Part shown: positions 44,684 to 53,222 of the stretch, in pieces | How positions within the stretch are numbered: position 1 is the first letter of the stretch | Layout of the letters: each line of letters starts with the position of its first letter | DNA from: Mesonia phycicola | GTDB lineage: Bacteria; Bacteroidota; Bacteroidia; Flavobacteriales; Flavobacteriaceae | Assembly (NCBI RefSeq): GCF_900141885.1 | Contig: NZ_FQYY01000001.1 | Coordinates: 248,001-312,000 of the forward strand | Direction of reading: 5' to 3' | Length of the DNA stretch: 64,000 nucleotides | The notes under the pieces: generated by a model | What the model was told of the DNA's origin: nothing | Seen by the model: only the letters and a program-made list of their open reading frames with translations | Databases searched by the model: none | Made by a program: the position numbers and the translations under genes

Positions 44684-45623
44684 AATCCAATAATTTTAAA
44701 AGTACCGTTTGTGCAGAAAAAGTTCTGTTATTAGCCTGCTCAATAACTAAAGAAGCATCACTATCTAACACCTCATCACTAACCACTACGTTTCTTCTTA
44801 CTGGCAAACAATGCATAAATTTTGCTTGTTGTGTTAGTTTCATTTTCTTAGAAGTAATAGTCCAATCTGTTAACTCTGGAGCAGATTTACCATAATTTTG
44901 ATAAGAAGACCAGTTTTTAGCATATACAAAATCTGCATCTTTTAAAGCTTCATCTTGGTTATGAATAACCTTTGCACTTCCTGCAAACTCTTTAGATAAA
45001 TCAAAGCCTTCTGGATTTGCAATTACAAAATCATAATCGGTAGCATTTATCCACTGCGCAAAAGAGTTGGGTACCGCTTGCGGTAAAGGTTTTGGGTGCG
45101 GTGCCCAACTTAATACCACTTTGGGTTTTGCTATTTTTTTATGCTCTTCTATAGTTAAAACATCTGCTAGAGATTGTAGCGGATGTAAAGTGGCGCTTTC
45201 TAAAGATATTACAGGAACCAAAGCGTGCTTTATAAACTTACTCAAAAAAGCCTCTGCATAATCGTCTTCTTTATTTGTCAACGAAGCAAAAGTTCTTACC
45301 CCAATCACATCACAATATTGAGAAATTACAGCAGCTGCTTCTTTAATATGCTCTTGTTTCCCTTGGTTCATTACCGCACCATCTTCCATTTCTAACACCC
45401 AACCATCTTTATCTACATTCATCACCATTACTTGCATGCCTAAATTAAAAGCTGCTTTTTGACTGCTTAAACGGGTACGCAAACTCGGATTGAAAAACAA
45501 TAAACCTAATGTCTTATTTTCTGTATGTTTTTTAAAACCAAACGGATTTTTCTTCACCTCAGCAGCTAGCTGAACAAGTGCATCTAAACTATCAACATTG
45601 TTTAAACTAATAAAATTTTTCAT
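44673..45623 (-). CDS. argF': N-acylornithine carbamoyltransferase (ArgF')
   Basis: This 316-residue transcarbamylase is of the acetyl/succinyl-ornithine type, not the standard ArgF. It has the carbamoyl-phosphate motif NPSLRTRLSS, GWVLEMEDGAVMNQGKQEHI, LVPVISLESATLHPLQSLAD and MHCLPVRRNVV. In Bacteroides fragilis the corresponding enzyme is specific for N-succinylornithine and carries Pro90; the Xanthomonas acetylornithine enzyme has Glu92 at that position. Here residue 90 is Gln, so the acyl specificity cannot be assigned. It overlaps argD by four bases. Confidence 0.93.
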   Translation of the reverse strand: MKNFISLNNVDSLDALVQLAAEVKKNPFGFKKHTENKTLGLLFFNPSLRTRLSSQKAAFNLGMQVMVMNVDKDGWVLEMEDGAVMNQGKQEHIKEAAAVISQYCDVIGVRTFASLTNKEDDYAEAFLSKFIKHALVPVISLESATLHPLQSLADVLTIEEHKKIAKPKVVLSWAPHPKPLPQAVPNSFAQWINATDYDFVIANPEGFDLSKEFAGSAKVIHNQDEALKDADFVYAKNWSSYQNYGKSAPELTDWTITSKKMKLTQQAKFMHCLPVRRNVVVSDEVLDSDASLVIEQANNRTFSAQTVLLKLLDYEN

Positions 45624-46750
45624 GATAATAAGCTTTTTAAAGCATTGGTAAATTGTAGAATTTCTTTTTGCTGAATAGTTAACGGCGGAAGAATTCTTAA
45701 TAAATTAGGATTTGCTGAAGCTCCTGTAAAAATGTTATGTTCTTCCAGTAATTGAATTCTTAACTCTTTAATAGGAAAATCAAACTCTACCCCTAACATT
45801 AAACCTTTACCTTTCACTTGCTTTACTTGCGGGATTTTAGCAAATTCTTCTTTTGCAAAAGCACCTATAGCAATTGCGTTTTCTAAAAGATTTTCTTTTT
45901 CTATTACCTCTAAAACAGCCAAACCTGCTGCGCAAGCCAGATGATTACCACCAAATGTGGTCCCTAACATACCAAATTGAGCTTTAATTTTTGGATGAAT
46001 TAATACGCCAGCCACAGGAAAACCATTTCCCATACCTTTTGCCATTGTAACAAGATCTGCTTCTATATTAGCATATTGATGTGCAAAAAACTTTCCGCTT
46101 CTACCATAACCGCTTTGTATTTCATCTAAAATCAATAATGCCTGATGCTTTTCACATGTTTGCTTTAAAAATTTCAGAAAATCTTCTGTAGGCATATCTA
46201 AACCTCCTACTCCTTGAATTCCCTCTACAATTACGGCGGCAACATCATCGTTTTTAAAAGCAGATAACACCGCTTCTTCATTATTTAAAGACAAAAATTC
46301 TACTGGAAAATTATCTACATTTAACGGAGCAGATAATTTTGCATTATCGGTTACATTTAAACTTGCAGCAGTTCTTCCGTGAAAACTATTTTTAAAAGCT
46401 ATTATTTTTTTCTTCCCAGTAAAAAAAGAAGCTATTTTTAAAGCATTCTCATTAGCTTCTGCCCCACTATTACAAAAGAAAAGTTCGTGATTTTGATAAC
46501 CGCTTAATTGCTGAATTTTCTTTGCTAATTCTTCTTGCAATGGCATTTGAATAGAATTAGAGTAAAAACCAATTTTGGCTACCTGTTGCTGTATTTTTTC
46601 TACATAATGCGGATGCGAATGACCTATAGATATTACCCCGTGACCACCATATAAGTCTAAATATTTTTGCTCATTTTCATCAAAAACATAAGCTCCTTCT
46701 GCGTGAGTTGGCGTGATAGCAAACCTTGGATATACGTTGAATAAACTCAT
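45620..46750 (-). CDS. argD: N-acylornithine aminotransferase (ArgD)
   Basis: This 376-residue class III PLP aminotransferase converts N-acylglutamate semialdehyde and glutamate to N-acylornithine. It has FCNSGAEANENALKIA, KNSFHGRTAASL, LDEIQSGYGRSGKFFA and the PLP Lys in MAKGMGNGFPVAGVL. The length and operon position fit ArgD. It is one base downstream of argC. Confidence 0.95.
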   Translation of the reverse strand: MSLFNVYPRFAITPTHAEGAYVFDENEQKYLDLYGGHGVISIGHSHPHYVEKIQQQVAKIGFYSNSIQMPLQEELAKKIQQLSGYQNHELFFCNSGAEANENALKIASFFTGKKKIIAFKNSFHGRTAASLNVTDNAKLSAPLNVDNFPVEFLSLNNEEAVLSAFKNDDVAAVIVEGIQGVGGLDMPTEDFLKFLKQTCEKHQALLILDEIQSGYGRSGKFFAHQYANIEADLVTMAKGMGNGFPVAGVLIHPKIKAQFGMLGTTFGGNHLACAAGLAVLEVIEKENLLENAIAIGAFAKEEFAKIPQVKQVKGKGLMLGVEFDFPIKELRIQLLEEHNIFTGASANPNLLRILPPLTIQQKEILQFTNALKSLLS

Positions 46751-46751
46751 T

Positions 46752-47726
46752 TTAAAAATAATTTGCTTTTAGTTGAAGTCCCGCATTCTCTGGAAAATCA
46801 AATAATAAATTCATATTTTGTATGGCTTGGCCAGCCGCTCCTTTTAATAAATTATCTATTACAGAAGTAATTAAAACCTTGCCATCTATTTTTTGTACCT
46901 GAATAAATGCCATATTGGTATTTACTACTTGTTTTAGATTAATAGTTTCTTCTGTTACGTGTACAAACTCACTATCTTGATAATAGGTTTTATAATGCTG
47001 AAATAATTCTTCTTGACTTAAAGAAGATTTCGTGTAAACTGAAGCAAAAATTCCTCTAGTAAAATCTCCTCTTAGCGGTAAAAAATTTATTTCTTCAGAA
47101 AAACCTGATTGTAAATCTTTTAACGTCTCCCCAATTTCATCTAAATGTTGGTGCTGAAAAGCTTTATAAATAGATACATTTTGATTTCTCCAACTAAAGT
47201 GTGAGGTTTCAGTTAATTTTTGTCCTGCACCTGTAGAACCTGTTAATGCATGAATATGAAGCTCATCTTTTAATAATTCATTTTTAGCCAATGGTAATAA
47301 TGCAAGCTGAATTGCAGTAGCGAAACAACCTGGATTAGCAATATGTTTGGCTTGCTTTATCTTTTCTTTATTAGCTTCAACTAAACCATATACAAATTCT
47401 TTTTCTTGAAAAACTGCATCTTTATTCAATCTAAAATCGTTACTTAAATCGATAATTTTTGTAGTTTTTGCAAAAGAATATTTTTCTAAAAACTTTTTAG
47501 AATTTCCGTGACCTAGACACAAAAACAATACATCTACCTCTGCATTTACTTGATCTGTAAATTGTAAATCTAAATAACCTAAATCTTGGTGAATAGAGCC
47601 TACCAATTCTCCTGGTTGAGAATGGCTATATAAAAAATCTACCTCTACTTTTGGGTGATGCTGTAAACATCTTATTAACTCTCCTGCTACGTAACCCGTA
47701 CTACCTACAATACCTACCTTAATCAT
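46752..47726 (-). CDS. argC: N-acylglutamyl-phosphate reductase (ArgC)
   Basis: This 324-residue NADPH enzyme reduces the acyl phosphate to the semialdehyde. It has GIVGSTGYVAGELIR, the catalytic Cys in NPGCFATAIQLAL, and the HxxEI region as HQHLDEI. It belongs to the type 1 ArgC length class. The start overlaps the argG stop by eight bases. Confidence 0.96.
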   Translation of the reverse strand: MIKVGIVGSTGYVAGELIRCLQHHPKVEVDFLYSHSQPGELVGSIHQDLGYLDLQFTDQVNAEVDVLFLCLGHGNSKKFLEKYSFAKTTKIIDLSNDFRLNKDAVFQEKEFVYGLVEANKEKIKQAKHIANPGCFATAIQLALLPLAKNELLKDELHIHALTGSTGAGQKLTETSHFSWRNQNVSIYKAFQHQHLDEIGETLKDLQSGFSEEINFLPLRGDFTRGIFASVYTKSSLSQEELFQHYKTYYQDSEFVHVTEETINLKQVVNTNMAFIQVQKIDGKVLITSVIDNLLKGAAGQAIQNMNLLFDFPENAGLQLKANYF

Positions 47727-48915
47727 TTTTCTTGTTTACGTGGTTATAAATTTGCATAGAATTGGCTAAAATTTTGGTAAAGCCTTTTACATCGTCTCCA
47801 GACCAATTTTTATTCATTTCTCCATATTCTCCAAAATCAGATGTCATTAAATCATGCTTAGACTCTATACCTTGAATCACAAATCTGTAAGGATGCAGTT
47901 CTATAAAAACTGTACCGCTTACATTCTGCTGAGTTTCTTCTAGAAAAGTTTCTATATTTCTCATTACAGGCTCAAAATATTGCGACTCGTGTATAAACAT
48001 ACCATACCAATTACCTAATTGTTCTTTCCAATGTTGTTGCCATTTAGAAAGTGTATGTTTCTCTAAATGATGATGTGCTTTAATAATTAAGGTAGAAGCT
48101 GCGGCCTCAAAGCCAACTCTTCCTTTTATACCTATAATGGTATCTCCCACATGAATATCTCTACCAATAGCATATTTACTTGCTATCGCTTCTATTTGTT
48201 GTATACACGCAACTGGAGTTAGTTCTTTTCCGTTTAGACCAACTGGTTCTCCATTTTTAAATTCAATAGAAATAGTTTTAGATTCTTTTTCTTGCAACGG
48301 ACTAGGGTAAGCTTCTTCTGGTAACGGCTGATGAGAAGTTAAAGTTTCTGCACCGCCAACACTAGTACCCCACAAACCTTTGTTGATGGAATACTGAGCC
48401 TTTTTCCAATCAATTTCATAACCGTGTTTTGCCAAATAGTCTATCTCATCTTTTCTAGAAAGTTGTAAATCTCTAATAGGTGTAATAATTTCTATTTCTG
48501 GTACAATTAATTGAAAAATTAAATCGAACCTAATTTGATCGTTTCCTGCTCCCGTACTACCGTGAGCAATGTAGCTTGCTCCTGTTTTTTTTGCGTATTC
48601 TGCTAAAGCTATGGCTTGATAAATACGCTCTGCACTTACAGAAAGCGGATAAGTATTATTTTTTAGCACATTACCAAAAATTAAATACTTGATAATGTTA
48701 TTGTAATACGCATTGGTTTGCTCTAGAGTTGTGTGTTGCTTTACCCCTAAAACATATGCTTTCTCTTCTATTTCTTGTAATTCTTCTGCTGAAAAACCTC
48801 CTGTGTTTACAATTGCAGAATGAACTTCTAAATTTTTCTCGTGAGTTAAATATTTTACACAATAGGAAGTATCAAGGCCTCCGCTAAAGGCTAGTACTAC
48901 TTTATTATTTTTCAT
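47719..48915 (-). CDS. argG: Argininosuccinate synthase
   Basis: This 398-residue ATP-dependent ligase joins citrulline and aspartate. The P-loop-like motif AFSGGLDTSYCVKYL is at the N terminus, followed by YIAHGSTGAGNDQIRFD and KGLWGTSVGG. Length is typical. It is the second gene of the operon, following the GNAT gene by five bases. Confidence 0.96.
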   Translation of the reverse strand: MKNNKVVLAFSGGLDTSYCVKYLTHEKNLEVHSAIVNTGGFSAEELQEIEEKAYVLGVKQHTTLEQTNAYYNNIIKYLIFGNVLKNNTYPLSVSAERIYQAIALAEYAKKTGASYIAHGSTGAGNDQIRFDLIFQLIVPEIEIITPIRDLQLSRKDEIDYLAKHGYEIDWKKAQYSINKGLWGTSVGGAETLTSHQPLPEEAYPSPLQEKESKTISIEFKNGEPVGLNGKELTPVACIQQIEAIASKYAIGRDIHVGDTIIGIKGRVGFEAAASTLIIKAHHHLEKHTLSKWQQHWKEQLGNWYGMFIHESQYFEPVMRNIETFLEETQQNVSGTVFIELHPYRFVIQGIESKHDLMTSDFGEYGEMNKNWSGDDVKGFTKILANSMQIYNHVNKKND

Positions 48916-48920
48916 TTTAG

Positions 48921-49577
48921 TTATTTTTTTTGATGGTTAAAGTGAAATAAATTTGCTTTTTTCTGAAGTCTCAACTTTCTTTCTTGCATAAAAGTTTTAA
49001 AACTATCCCAAGCTCTTTTTTTATTGATTTCTGTTTGTGCTTGAGAAATTTTACTTAAATCGCACACCATGCCTGTACACAAACACATTTTACGCTCTGT
49101 ACGTTGTAAAATATCGTGATTACGGCAACTTTGGCAACCTTTCCAGAAAGTTTCATCTTGAGTAAGTTCAGAAAAAGTAACTGGTCTATACCCTAAGTCT
49201 GAATTAATCTTCATGACAGCCATACTAGTGGTTATACCAAATAGTTTAGCATTAGGATATTTTTGTTTAGATAAATCAAAAATTGCTTTTTTGATAGCTC
49301 TAGCAAGTCCAGAATTTCTAAAATCTGGATGTACAATAAGACCAGAGTTGGCTACGTACTTCTCTCCTTCCCAGTTTTCTATATAACAAAAACCAATTAC
49401 TTTTTCATTTTGAAAAGCAATAACAGCCTTACCTTCGGCCATTTTTTTTTGTATGTATTCTGGTGCTCTTTTTGCTATACCTGTACCTCTAATTTTGGCA
49501 GCTTCTTCCATCATAGTACAGATGGTTTCAGCCCAAGAATAATGGCTAGCATTTGCCACACATAGTGTAAACTCCAT
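48921..49577 (-). CDS. GNAT-family acyltransferase, candidate N-acylglutamate synthase, with Cys-rich segment
   Basis: This 218-residue protein has a GNAT core: GFCYIENWEGEKYVANSGLIV and HPDFRNSGLARAIKKAIFDL with the acetyl-CoA loop. A cysteine cluster FWKGCQSCRNHDILQRTE and CLCTGMVCD follows at about 163-190 and could bind zinc or iron-sulfur. It is the first gene of the arginine operon, which has no argA, argJ or argO. The simplest inference is that it makes N-acetyl- or N-succinyl-glutamate from glutamate. The C-terminal charged tail (about 195-218) is of unknown function. Activity is not proven by sequence. Confidence 0.8.
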   Translation of the reverse strand: MEFTLCVANASHYSWAETICTMMEEAAKIRGTGIAKRAPEYIQKKMAEGKAVIAFQNEKVIGFCYIENWEGEKYVANSGLIVHPDFRNSGLARAIKKAIFDLSKQKYPNAKLFGITTSMAVMKINSDLGYRPVTFSELTQDETFWKGCQSCRNHDILQRTERKMCLCTGMVCDLSKISQAQTEINKKRAWDSFKTFMQERKLRLQKKANLFHFNHQKK

Positions 49578-49635
49578 ATAAAATCGAGTTTTAAAATTAA
49601 AAAAAATTGAATTGTATCGTCCTGAGAATAATGCA

Positions 49636-49684
49636 GAGGTACGTAACCTCGCTAAAAAAATATTACGCCCTTAGGCGGGGACGT
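49636..49684 (-). promoter_or_regulatory. Attenuator-like alternative hairpins before the arginine operon
   Basis: On the minus strand, ACGTCCC within the leader ORF can pair with GGGCGT (span 49665-49684, one bulged T) and is followed by AATATTTTTTT, the form of a terminator. A second hairpin GAGGT/ACCTC lies at 49636-49650. A third, mutually exclusive stem could join ACGTCCCCGC (49675-49684) to GCGAGGTTACGT (49641-49652). This pattern is what attenuation needs; which state means antitermination is not decided. Confidence 0.55.
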
Positions 49685-49785
49685 CGTAAGCGGATTTCTG
49701 TAAGACTAAAAAGCACAGCAGTAGCTTCAGAAGAAGAAATTTCTTTTGAAGTTAAATAGAAGTTATGTACGTTTTGATCTTTCAT
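49663..49785 (-). CDS. Candidate arginine leader peptide (40 residues)
   Basis: This ORF is too short for standard gene calling. It begins ATG at 49785, ends TAA at 49663, and translates to MKDQNVHNFYLTSKEISSSE, a 10-residue link and IRLRRPRLRA. Arginines are at 32, 34, 35, 37 and 39, coded CGC, CGA, CGT, CGC and AGG, whereas AGA predominates in genes around it. The stop is 85 bases before the first arginine operon gene, with no other gene between. The last codons lie inside the terminator-like hairpin. A stalled ribosome at scarce arginyl-tRNA would change hairpin choice. I infer an attenuation leader; no homolog search was possible. Confidence 0.7.
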   Translation of the reverse strand: MKDQNVHNFYLTSKEISSSEATAVLFSLTEIRLRRPRLRA

Positions 49786-49793
49786 TATAAAAA

Positions 49794-49801
49794 CAAATAT
49801 A
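49794..49801 (-). promoter_or_regulatory. -7 promoter element for the arginine leader and operon
   Basis: The minus strand reads TATATTTG, an exact TAnnTTTG match, ending nine bases before the leader ATG. The transcript would have almost no 5' leader before the peptide start, so it is nearly leaderless. Confidence 0.5.
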
Positions 49802-49840
49802 AATGAAAAATTTAAGATACGTCACATAAGTATTAAAAAA

Positions 49841-50563
49841 TTATCTACGTTTAAATTCACTTAAAAGTACAGCAGTAGCTGTTGCTACGTTTAGACTTTC
49901 TGTATTTTTATTTTCACCAAATTGTGGTATAGATATTTTAGAGGTTGCTAAACGCTCTATTTGAGGCGAAATACCATTAGCTTCATTACCTAAAACTAAT
50001 ATTCCTTTTGAAGAGATTTCACTTTCATAAATATTTTCGCCATTCATAAACGTGCCATAAACAGGCATTTTTAATTTAGAAATCTCGTCTGTTAAATTTC
50101 CATATACAACTTCTACTCTAGATATTGACCCCATGGTTGCTTGTATTACTTTAGGGTTGTAACAATCTACTGTATCTTCAGAACATAAAAGTTGCTTTAC
50201 ACCAAACCAATCACAAAGTCTAATAATAGTACCTAAATTACCAGGATCTCTAACGCCATCTAAAGCCACTATAAAATCTTCTGTGATTTTTGATGGTTCT
50301 TGAGGGATTTCAAACAAAGCTAAAGCAGTTTGAGAGTTGGTTAGTTTTGTAATTTTTTTTAACTCATTAGGCTCTAATAGCTGAATTTTATTTTTATCAG
50401 TAAAAAAAATATCTGCTTCAGAAAATAAACGTTCTAATTTAAAGTTAGAATTTAAAAGCTCTTTAATCACTTTAATCCCTTCTGCTACAAACAAAGCATT
50501 TTTTTGTCTATATTTTTTTTGAGATAGGCTGTTTATTAACTTTATTTGGCCTTTGCTAAGCAT
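49841..50563 (-). CDS. SpoU/TrmH-family RNA 2'-O-methyltransferase
   Basis: This 240-residue SPOUT methyltransferase has an N-terminal substrate-binding domain (KKYRQKNALFVAEGIKVIKELL) and the knot motifs VALDGVRDPGNLGTIIRLCDWFG, LVLGNEANGISPQI and TESLNVATATAVLL. The target nucleotide (tRNA or 23S rRNA) cannot be assigned. It is divergent from tamL with a shared 35-bp promoter region. Confidence 0.9.
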   Translation of the reverse strand: MLSKGQIKLINSLSQKKYRQKNALFVAEGIKVIKELLNSNFKLERLFSEADIFFTDKNKIQLLEPNELKKITKLTNSQTALALFEIPQEPSKITEDFIVALDGVRDPGNLGTIIRLCDWFGVKQLLCSEDTVDCYNPKVIQATMGSISRVEVVYGNLTDEISKLKMPVYGTFMNGENIYESEISSKGILVLGNEANGISPQIERLATSKISIPQFGENKNTESLNVATATAVLLSEFKRR

Positions 50564-50580
50564 AAAATGATGTATTTTTG
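50553..50580 (+). promoter_or_regulatory. Candidate promoter for tamL
   Basis: TTG at 50553-50555 and TATTTTTG at 50573-50580 (exact TAnnTTTG) are 17 bases apart. The -7 box covers the TTG at 50578, making that an unlikely start and favouring the TTG at 50599. Confidence 0.5.
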
Positions 50581-50598
50581 AAATTTAATTTTTTTTAT

Positions 50599-53172
50599 TT
50601 GAAATCTGTAACTACAAAAATATCATTTATTCTGTTGGTACTGCTCATTATTTCTTGTAATGCAGTAAAAAAGGTTAAAGACAATCAACATTTATTAACA
50701 GAAAATAAAATTTTTGTAAATAATGAAGAAATTAGCACTAGACAGATTTACGACCAACTCTACCAAGAACCTAATGCTAAATTACCTCTATTTGGTATCC
50801 CTTTAAAACTACACATTTACAACGCTGCTAATCCGCAACCAGACACTTTATTTTACAATTGGCTACACAAAAAACCTAAACGTGAAAAACGTTTAATTAG
50901 GTGGTTTTCTAAAAAACAATTAGAACAAATTGGCCAATCTTATGTTGGTTTACATAAATATTTAGAAGAAATTGGAGAAGCTCCTGTAGTAGTAAGTGAA
51001 CAAAAATCTGAAAGTTCTTCTACAAGGCTTAAAGCTTGGTACTGGAACCACGGTTGGTTTAATGCAGAAACAGATTACAAAATAAATAAATTAGAACATA
51101 AACGAGCAAAAGTAGATTATTACATTAAAACCCATCAACCTTATAAATTAGACTCTATATCAGAAAGAATAGCATCACCACAAGCAGATTCTATTTATCA
51201 ATTACATAAAGAAGAATCTTTTATAAAAAAAGGAGCTCAATTTGAAACCGATAAATTTAATGCAGAGCGAGAAAGAATTGTAAATTTATTTAGAAATAAT
51301 GGTCTTTACCATTTTGAGCAAGAATACATAAGTTTTGAAGCCGATACTATTAATACAGACCACCAAGTAAATATAGACTTAGTAATTGCAGATAGACAAA
51401 TTACTAAAGAAGACACTACTTACACTGTACCTTACCATGCGCACTTTATTAGTGATGTAAACATTATTACAGACTACAAATACCAAAACAGAAATAACGC
51501 AATTAAAGACTCTGCTAGTTATAAAGGGTACACTCTCTATAGTTTTGATGAATTAAAATACAAGCCAGAAGCCATTGCTGATGCCGTATTTATAAAAAAA
51601 GGACAAGTTTACCGCGACTTAGACAGATCTCTTACTTATAGAAGAATGAATCAACTAGGGATATTTAAATATCCAGATATTCAATACATGGCAGATCCAA
51701 GAGATAGTACTGGTACTAACTTAATAACTAATATATTTTTAACTCCTAAACCTAAATTTGGAGTAAATTATGATTTTGATATTTCTAGAAGTAATATTCA
51801 AGATTTCGGGATTGGCTTTGGAGGTTCCTTATCTATAAGAAATATTTTTGGTGGAGCAGAAACTTTAGAAATTGGAGGAAGAGGAAGTATAGGTTCTTCT
51901 AAAGATGCAGCAGATAGTGATGATAAGTTTTTTAATATTTCTGAAATTGGTGCAGACGTAAACTTATCTTTCCCTAAAATCGCTTTTCCTATTAATACAG
52001 ATGGTATTATACCAAAATCCATGTTTCCATTCACTACTATTAGTGCAGGGGTAAGCTCACAACAAAACATAGGTTTAGATAAACAAAATGTAACAGGGAA
52101 ATTTAATTACAAATGGTATCCTAGTCAAGAATTAACACAAAAATTAGACTTAGTAGATCTACAATATGTTAGAAATTTAAACTCAGGAAATTACTTTAAT
52201 GTTTATGAAAATTCATTTAGCAGATTAAATGAAATTGCACAAGATAATTACGACCAAGTAAACGCTTCATACTTTGAAACAGACGATGACCCTACTGACG
52301 ACAATCTACCAGATTTAAGCATACCTGATGGGACAACAGCTTTTATTAATGATATAAATAATGGTGTTTACACATTAACTTCAGACGAAAGCCAGACTGC
52401 AAGTGATATTATTGAAAGAAGAGACAGACTTACCCAAGACAACTTAATACTTGCTACTAGTTTTAGTTACATAAAAAACACTAGAGAAAATATTTACGAT
52501 CAAGAATTTACGCAATTTAGACTTAAGCTAGAAATGGCAGGTAACACACTATCGTTAATTGCACCTTTACTTAATTTTGATAAAAACAGCAGTAACAATT
52601 ACAACCTGTTTGGCGTACAATTTTCACAATACGGAAAAGTAGAAACAGATTTTATAAAGCATTGGGATCTTGGGCAACAAAACGTATTAGCCATAAGAGC
52701 ATTGGGCGGAATAGCAATACCATACGGAAACTCTAATGATATCCCTTTTGCTAGAAGTTTTTTTGCAGGAGGAGCAAATGATAATAGAGGTTGGCAAGCA
52801 TATGATTTAGGTCCTGGTAGTACAGGAGGTATCAATGAATTTAATGAAGCTAATATGAAAATTACCCTTAATGCAGAATACAGATTTAACCTATTTGGGC
52901 AATTAAACAGTGCTTTTTTTGTAGATGCAGGTAATATTTGGAATGTGTTAGACAATGTAGAAGATGAAGAATCTAAATTCACTTCTCTATCAGATTTAAG
53001 TGAGTTAGCAGTATCATCTGGTCTCGGACTTAGATACGATTTTAGCTTTTTTGTAATTAGATTAGATGTAGGTTTTAAAACCTACAACCCAGCATATAAC
53101 AAGCAAAAATGGTTTCAAGAATATAACTTTTCAAATGCTGTTTATAATGTTGGAATTAATTATCCTTTCTAA
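50599..53172 (+). CDS. tamL: Outer membrane BamA/TamA-family lipoprotein (TamL)
   Basis: This 857-residue protein is called from the TTG at 50599, since a TTG at 50578 lies in the -7 box. The start gives a lipoprotein signal with lipobox LIISC. POTRA-like repeats occupy about residues 30-400 and a 16-strand Omp85 barrel the C-terminal half, with RSFFAGGANDNRGWQAYDLGPG (VRGF/Y-like motif) and a terminal NVGINYPF. TamL is the Bacteroidota lipidated TamA counterpart that works with TamB in outer membrane assembly and lipid transport. No tamB is nearby. Confidence 0.9.
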   Translation: MKSVTTKISFILLVLLIISCNAVKKVKDNQHLLTENKIFVNNEEISTRQIYDQLYQEPNAKLPLFGIPLKLHIYNAANPQPDTLFYNWLHKKPKREKRLIRWFSKKQLEQIGQSYVGLHKYLEEIGEAPVVVSEQKSESSSTRLKAWYWNHGWFNAETDYKINKLEHKRAKVDYYIKTHQPYKLDSISERIASPQADSIYQLHKEESFIKKGAQFETDKFNAERERIVNLFRNNGLYHFEQEYISFEADTINTDHQVNIDLVIADRQITKEDTTYTVPYHAHFISDVNIITDYKYQNRNNAIKDSASYKGYTLYSFDELKYKPEAIADAVFIKKGQVYRDLDRSLTYRRMNQLGIFKYPDIQYMADPRDSTGTNLITNIFLTPKPKFGVNYDFDISRSNIQDFGIGFGGSLSIRNIFGGAETLEIGGRGSIGSSKDAADSDDKFFNISEIGADVNLSFPKIAFPINTDGIIPKSMFPFTTISAGVSSQQNIGLDKQNVTGKFNYKWYPSQELTQKLDLVDLQYVRNLNSGNYFNVYENSFSRLNEIAQDNYDQVNASYFETDDDPTDDNLPDLSIPDGTTAFINDINNGVYTLTSDESQTASDIIERRDRLTQDNLILATSFSYIKNTRENIYDQEFTQFRLKLEMAGNTLSLIAPLLNFDKNSSNNYNLFGVQFSQYGKVETDFIKHWDLGQQNVLAIRALGGIAIPYGNSNDIPFARSFFAGGANDNRGWQAYDLGPGSTGGINEFNEANMKITLNAEYRFNLFGQLNSAFFVDAGNIWNVLDNVEDEESKFTSLSDLSELAVSSGLGLRYDFSFFVIRLDVGFKTYNPAYNKQKWFQEYNFSNAVYNVGINYPF

Positions 53173-53187
53173 CCCATTTTATTTTAT

Positions 53188-53195
53188 TAATTTTG
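53188..53195 (+). promoter_or_regulatory. -7 promoter element for fbaA
   Basis: TAATTTTG matches TAnnTTTG and lies 28 bases upstream of the fbaA ATG. No TTG is found at ideal spacing. Confidence 0.4.
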
Positions 53196-53222
53196 TAATT
53201 CGTTTAATTTAAAAGATAATTC

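Larger units (their letters stand above)
49578..49840. other. Intergenic region carrying the arginine leader
   Basis: This 263-bp gap between the GNAT and the SpoU-family gene is not empty. On the minus strand it holds a -7 box (49794-49801), a leader ORF (49663-49785), two or three alternative hairpins (49636-49684) and a run of eight A on the plus strand (T on the minus) near 49602. Confidence 0.8.

Noticed and set aside
50578-50598. TTG start of TamL at 50578
   Set aside because: It coincides with the -7 element; the 50599 TTG gives a normal lipoprotein signal.
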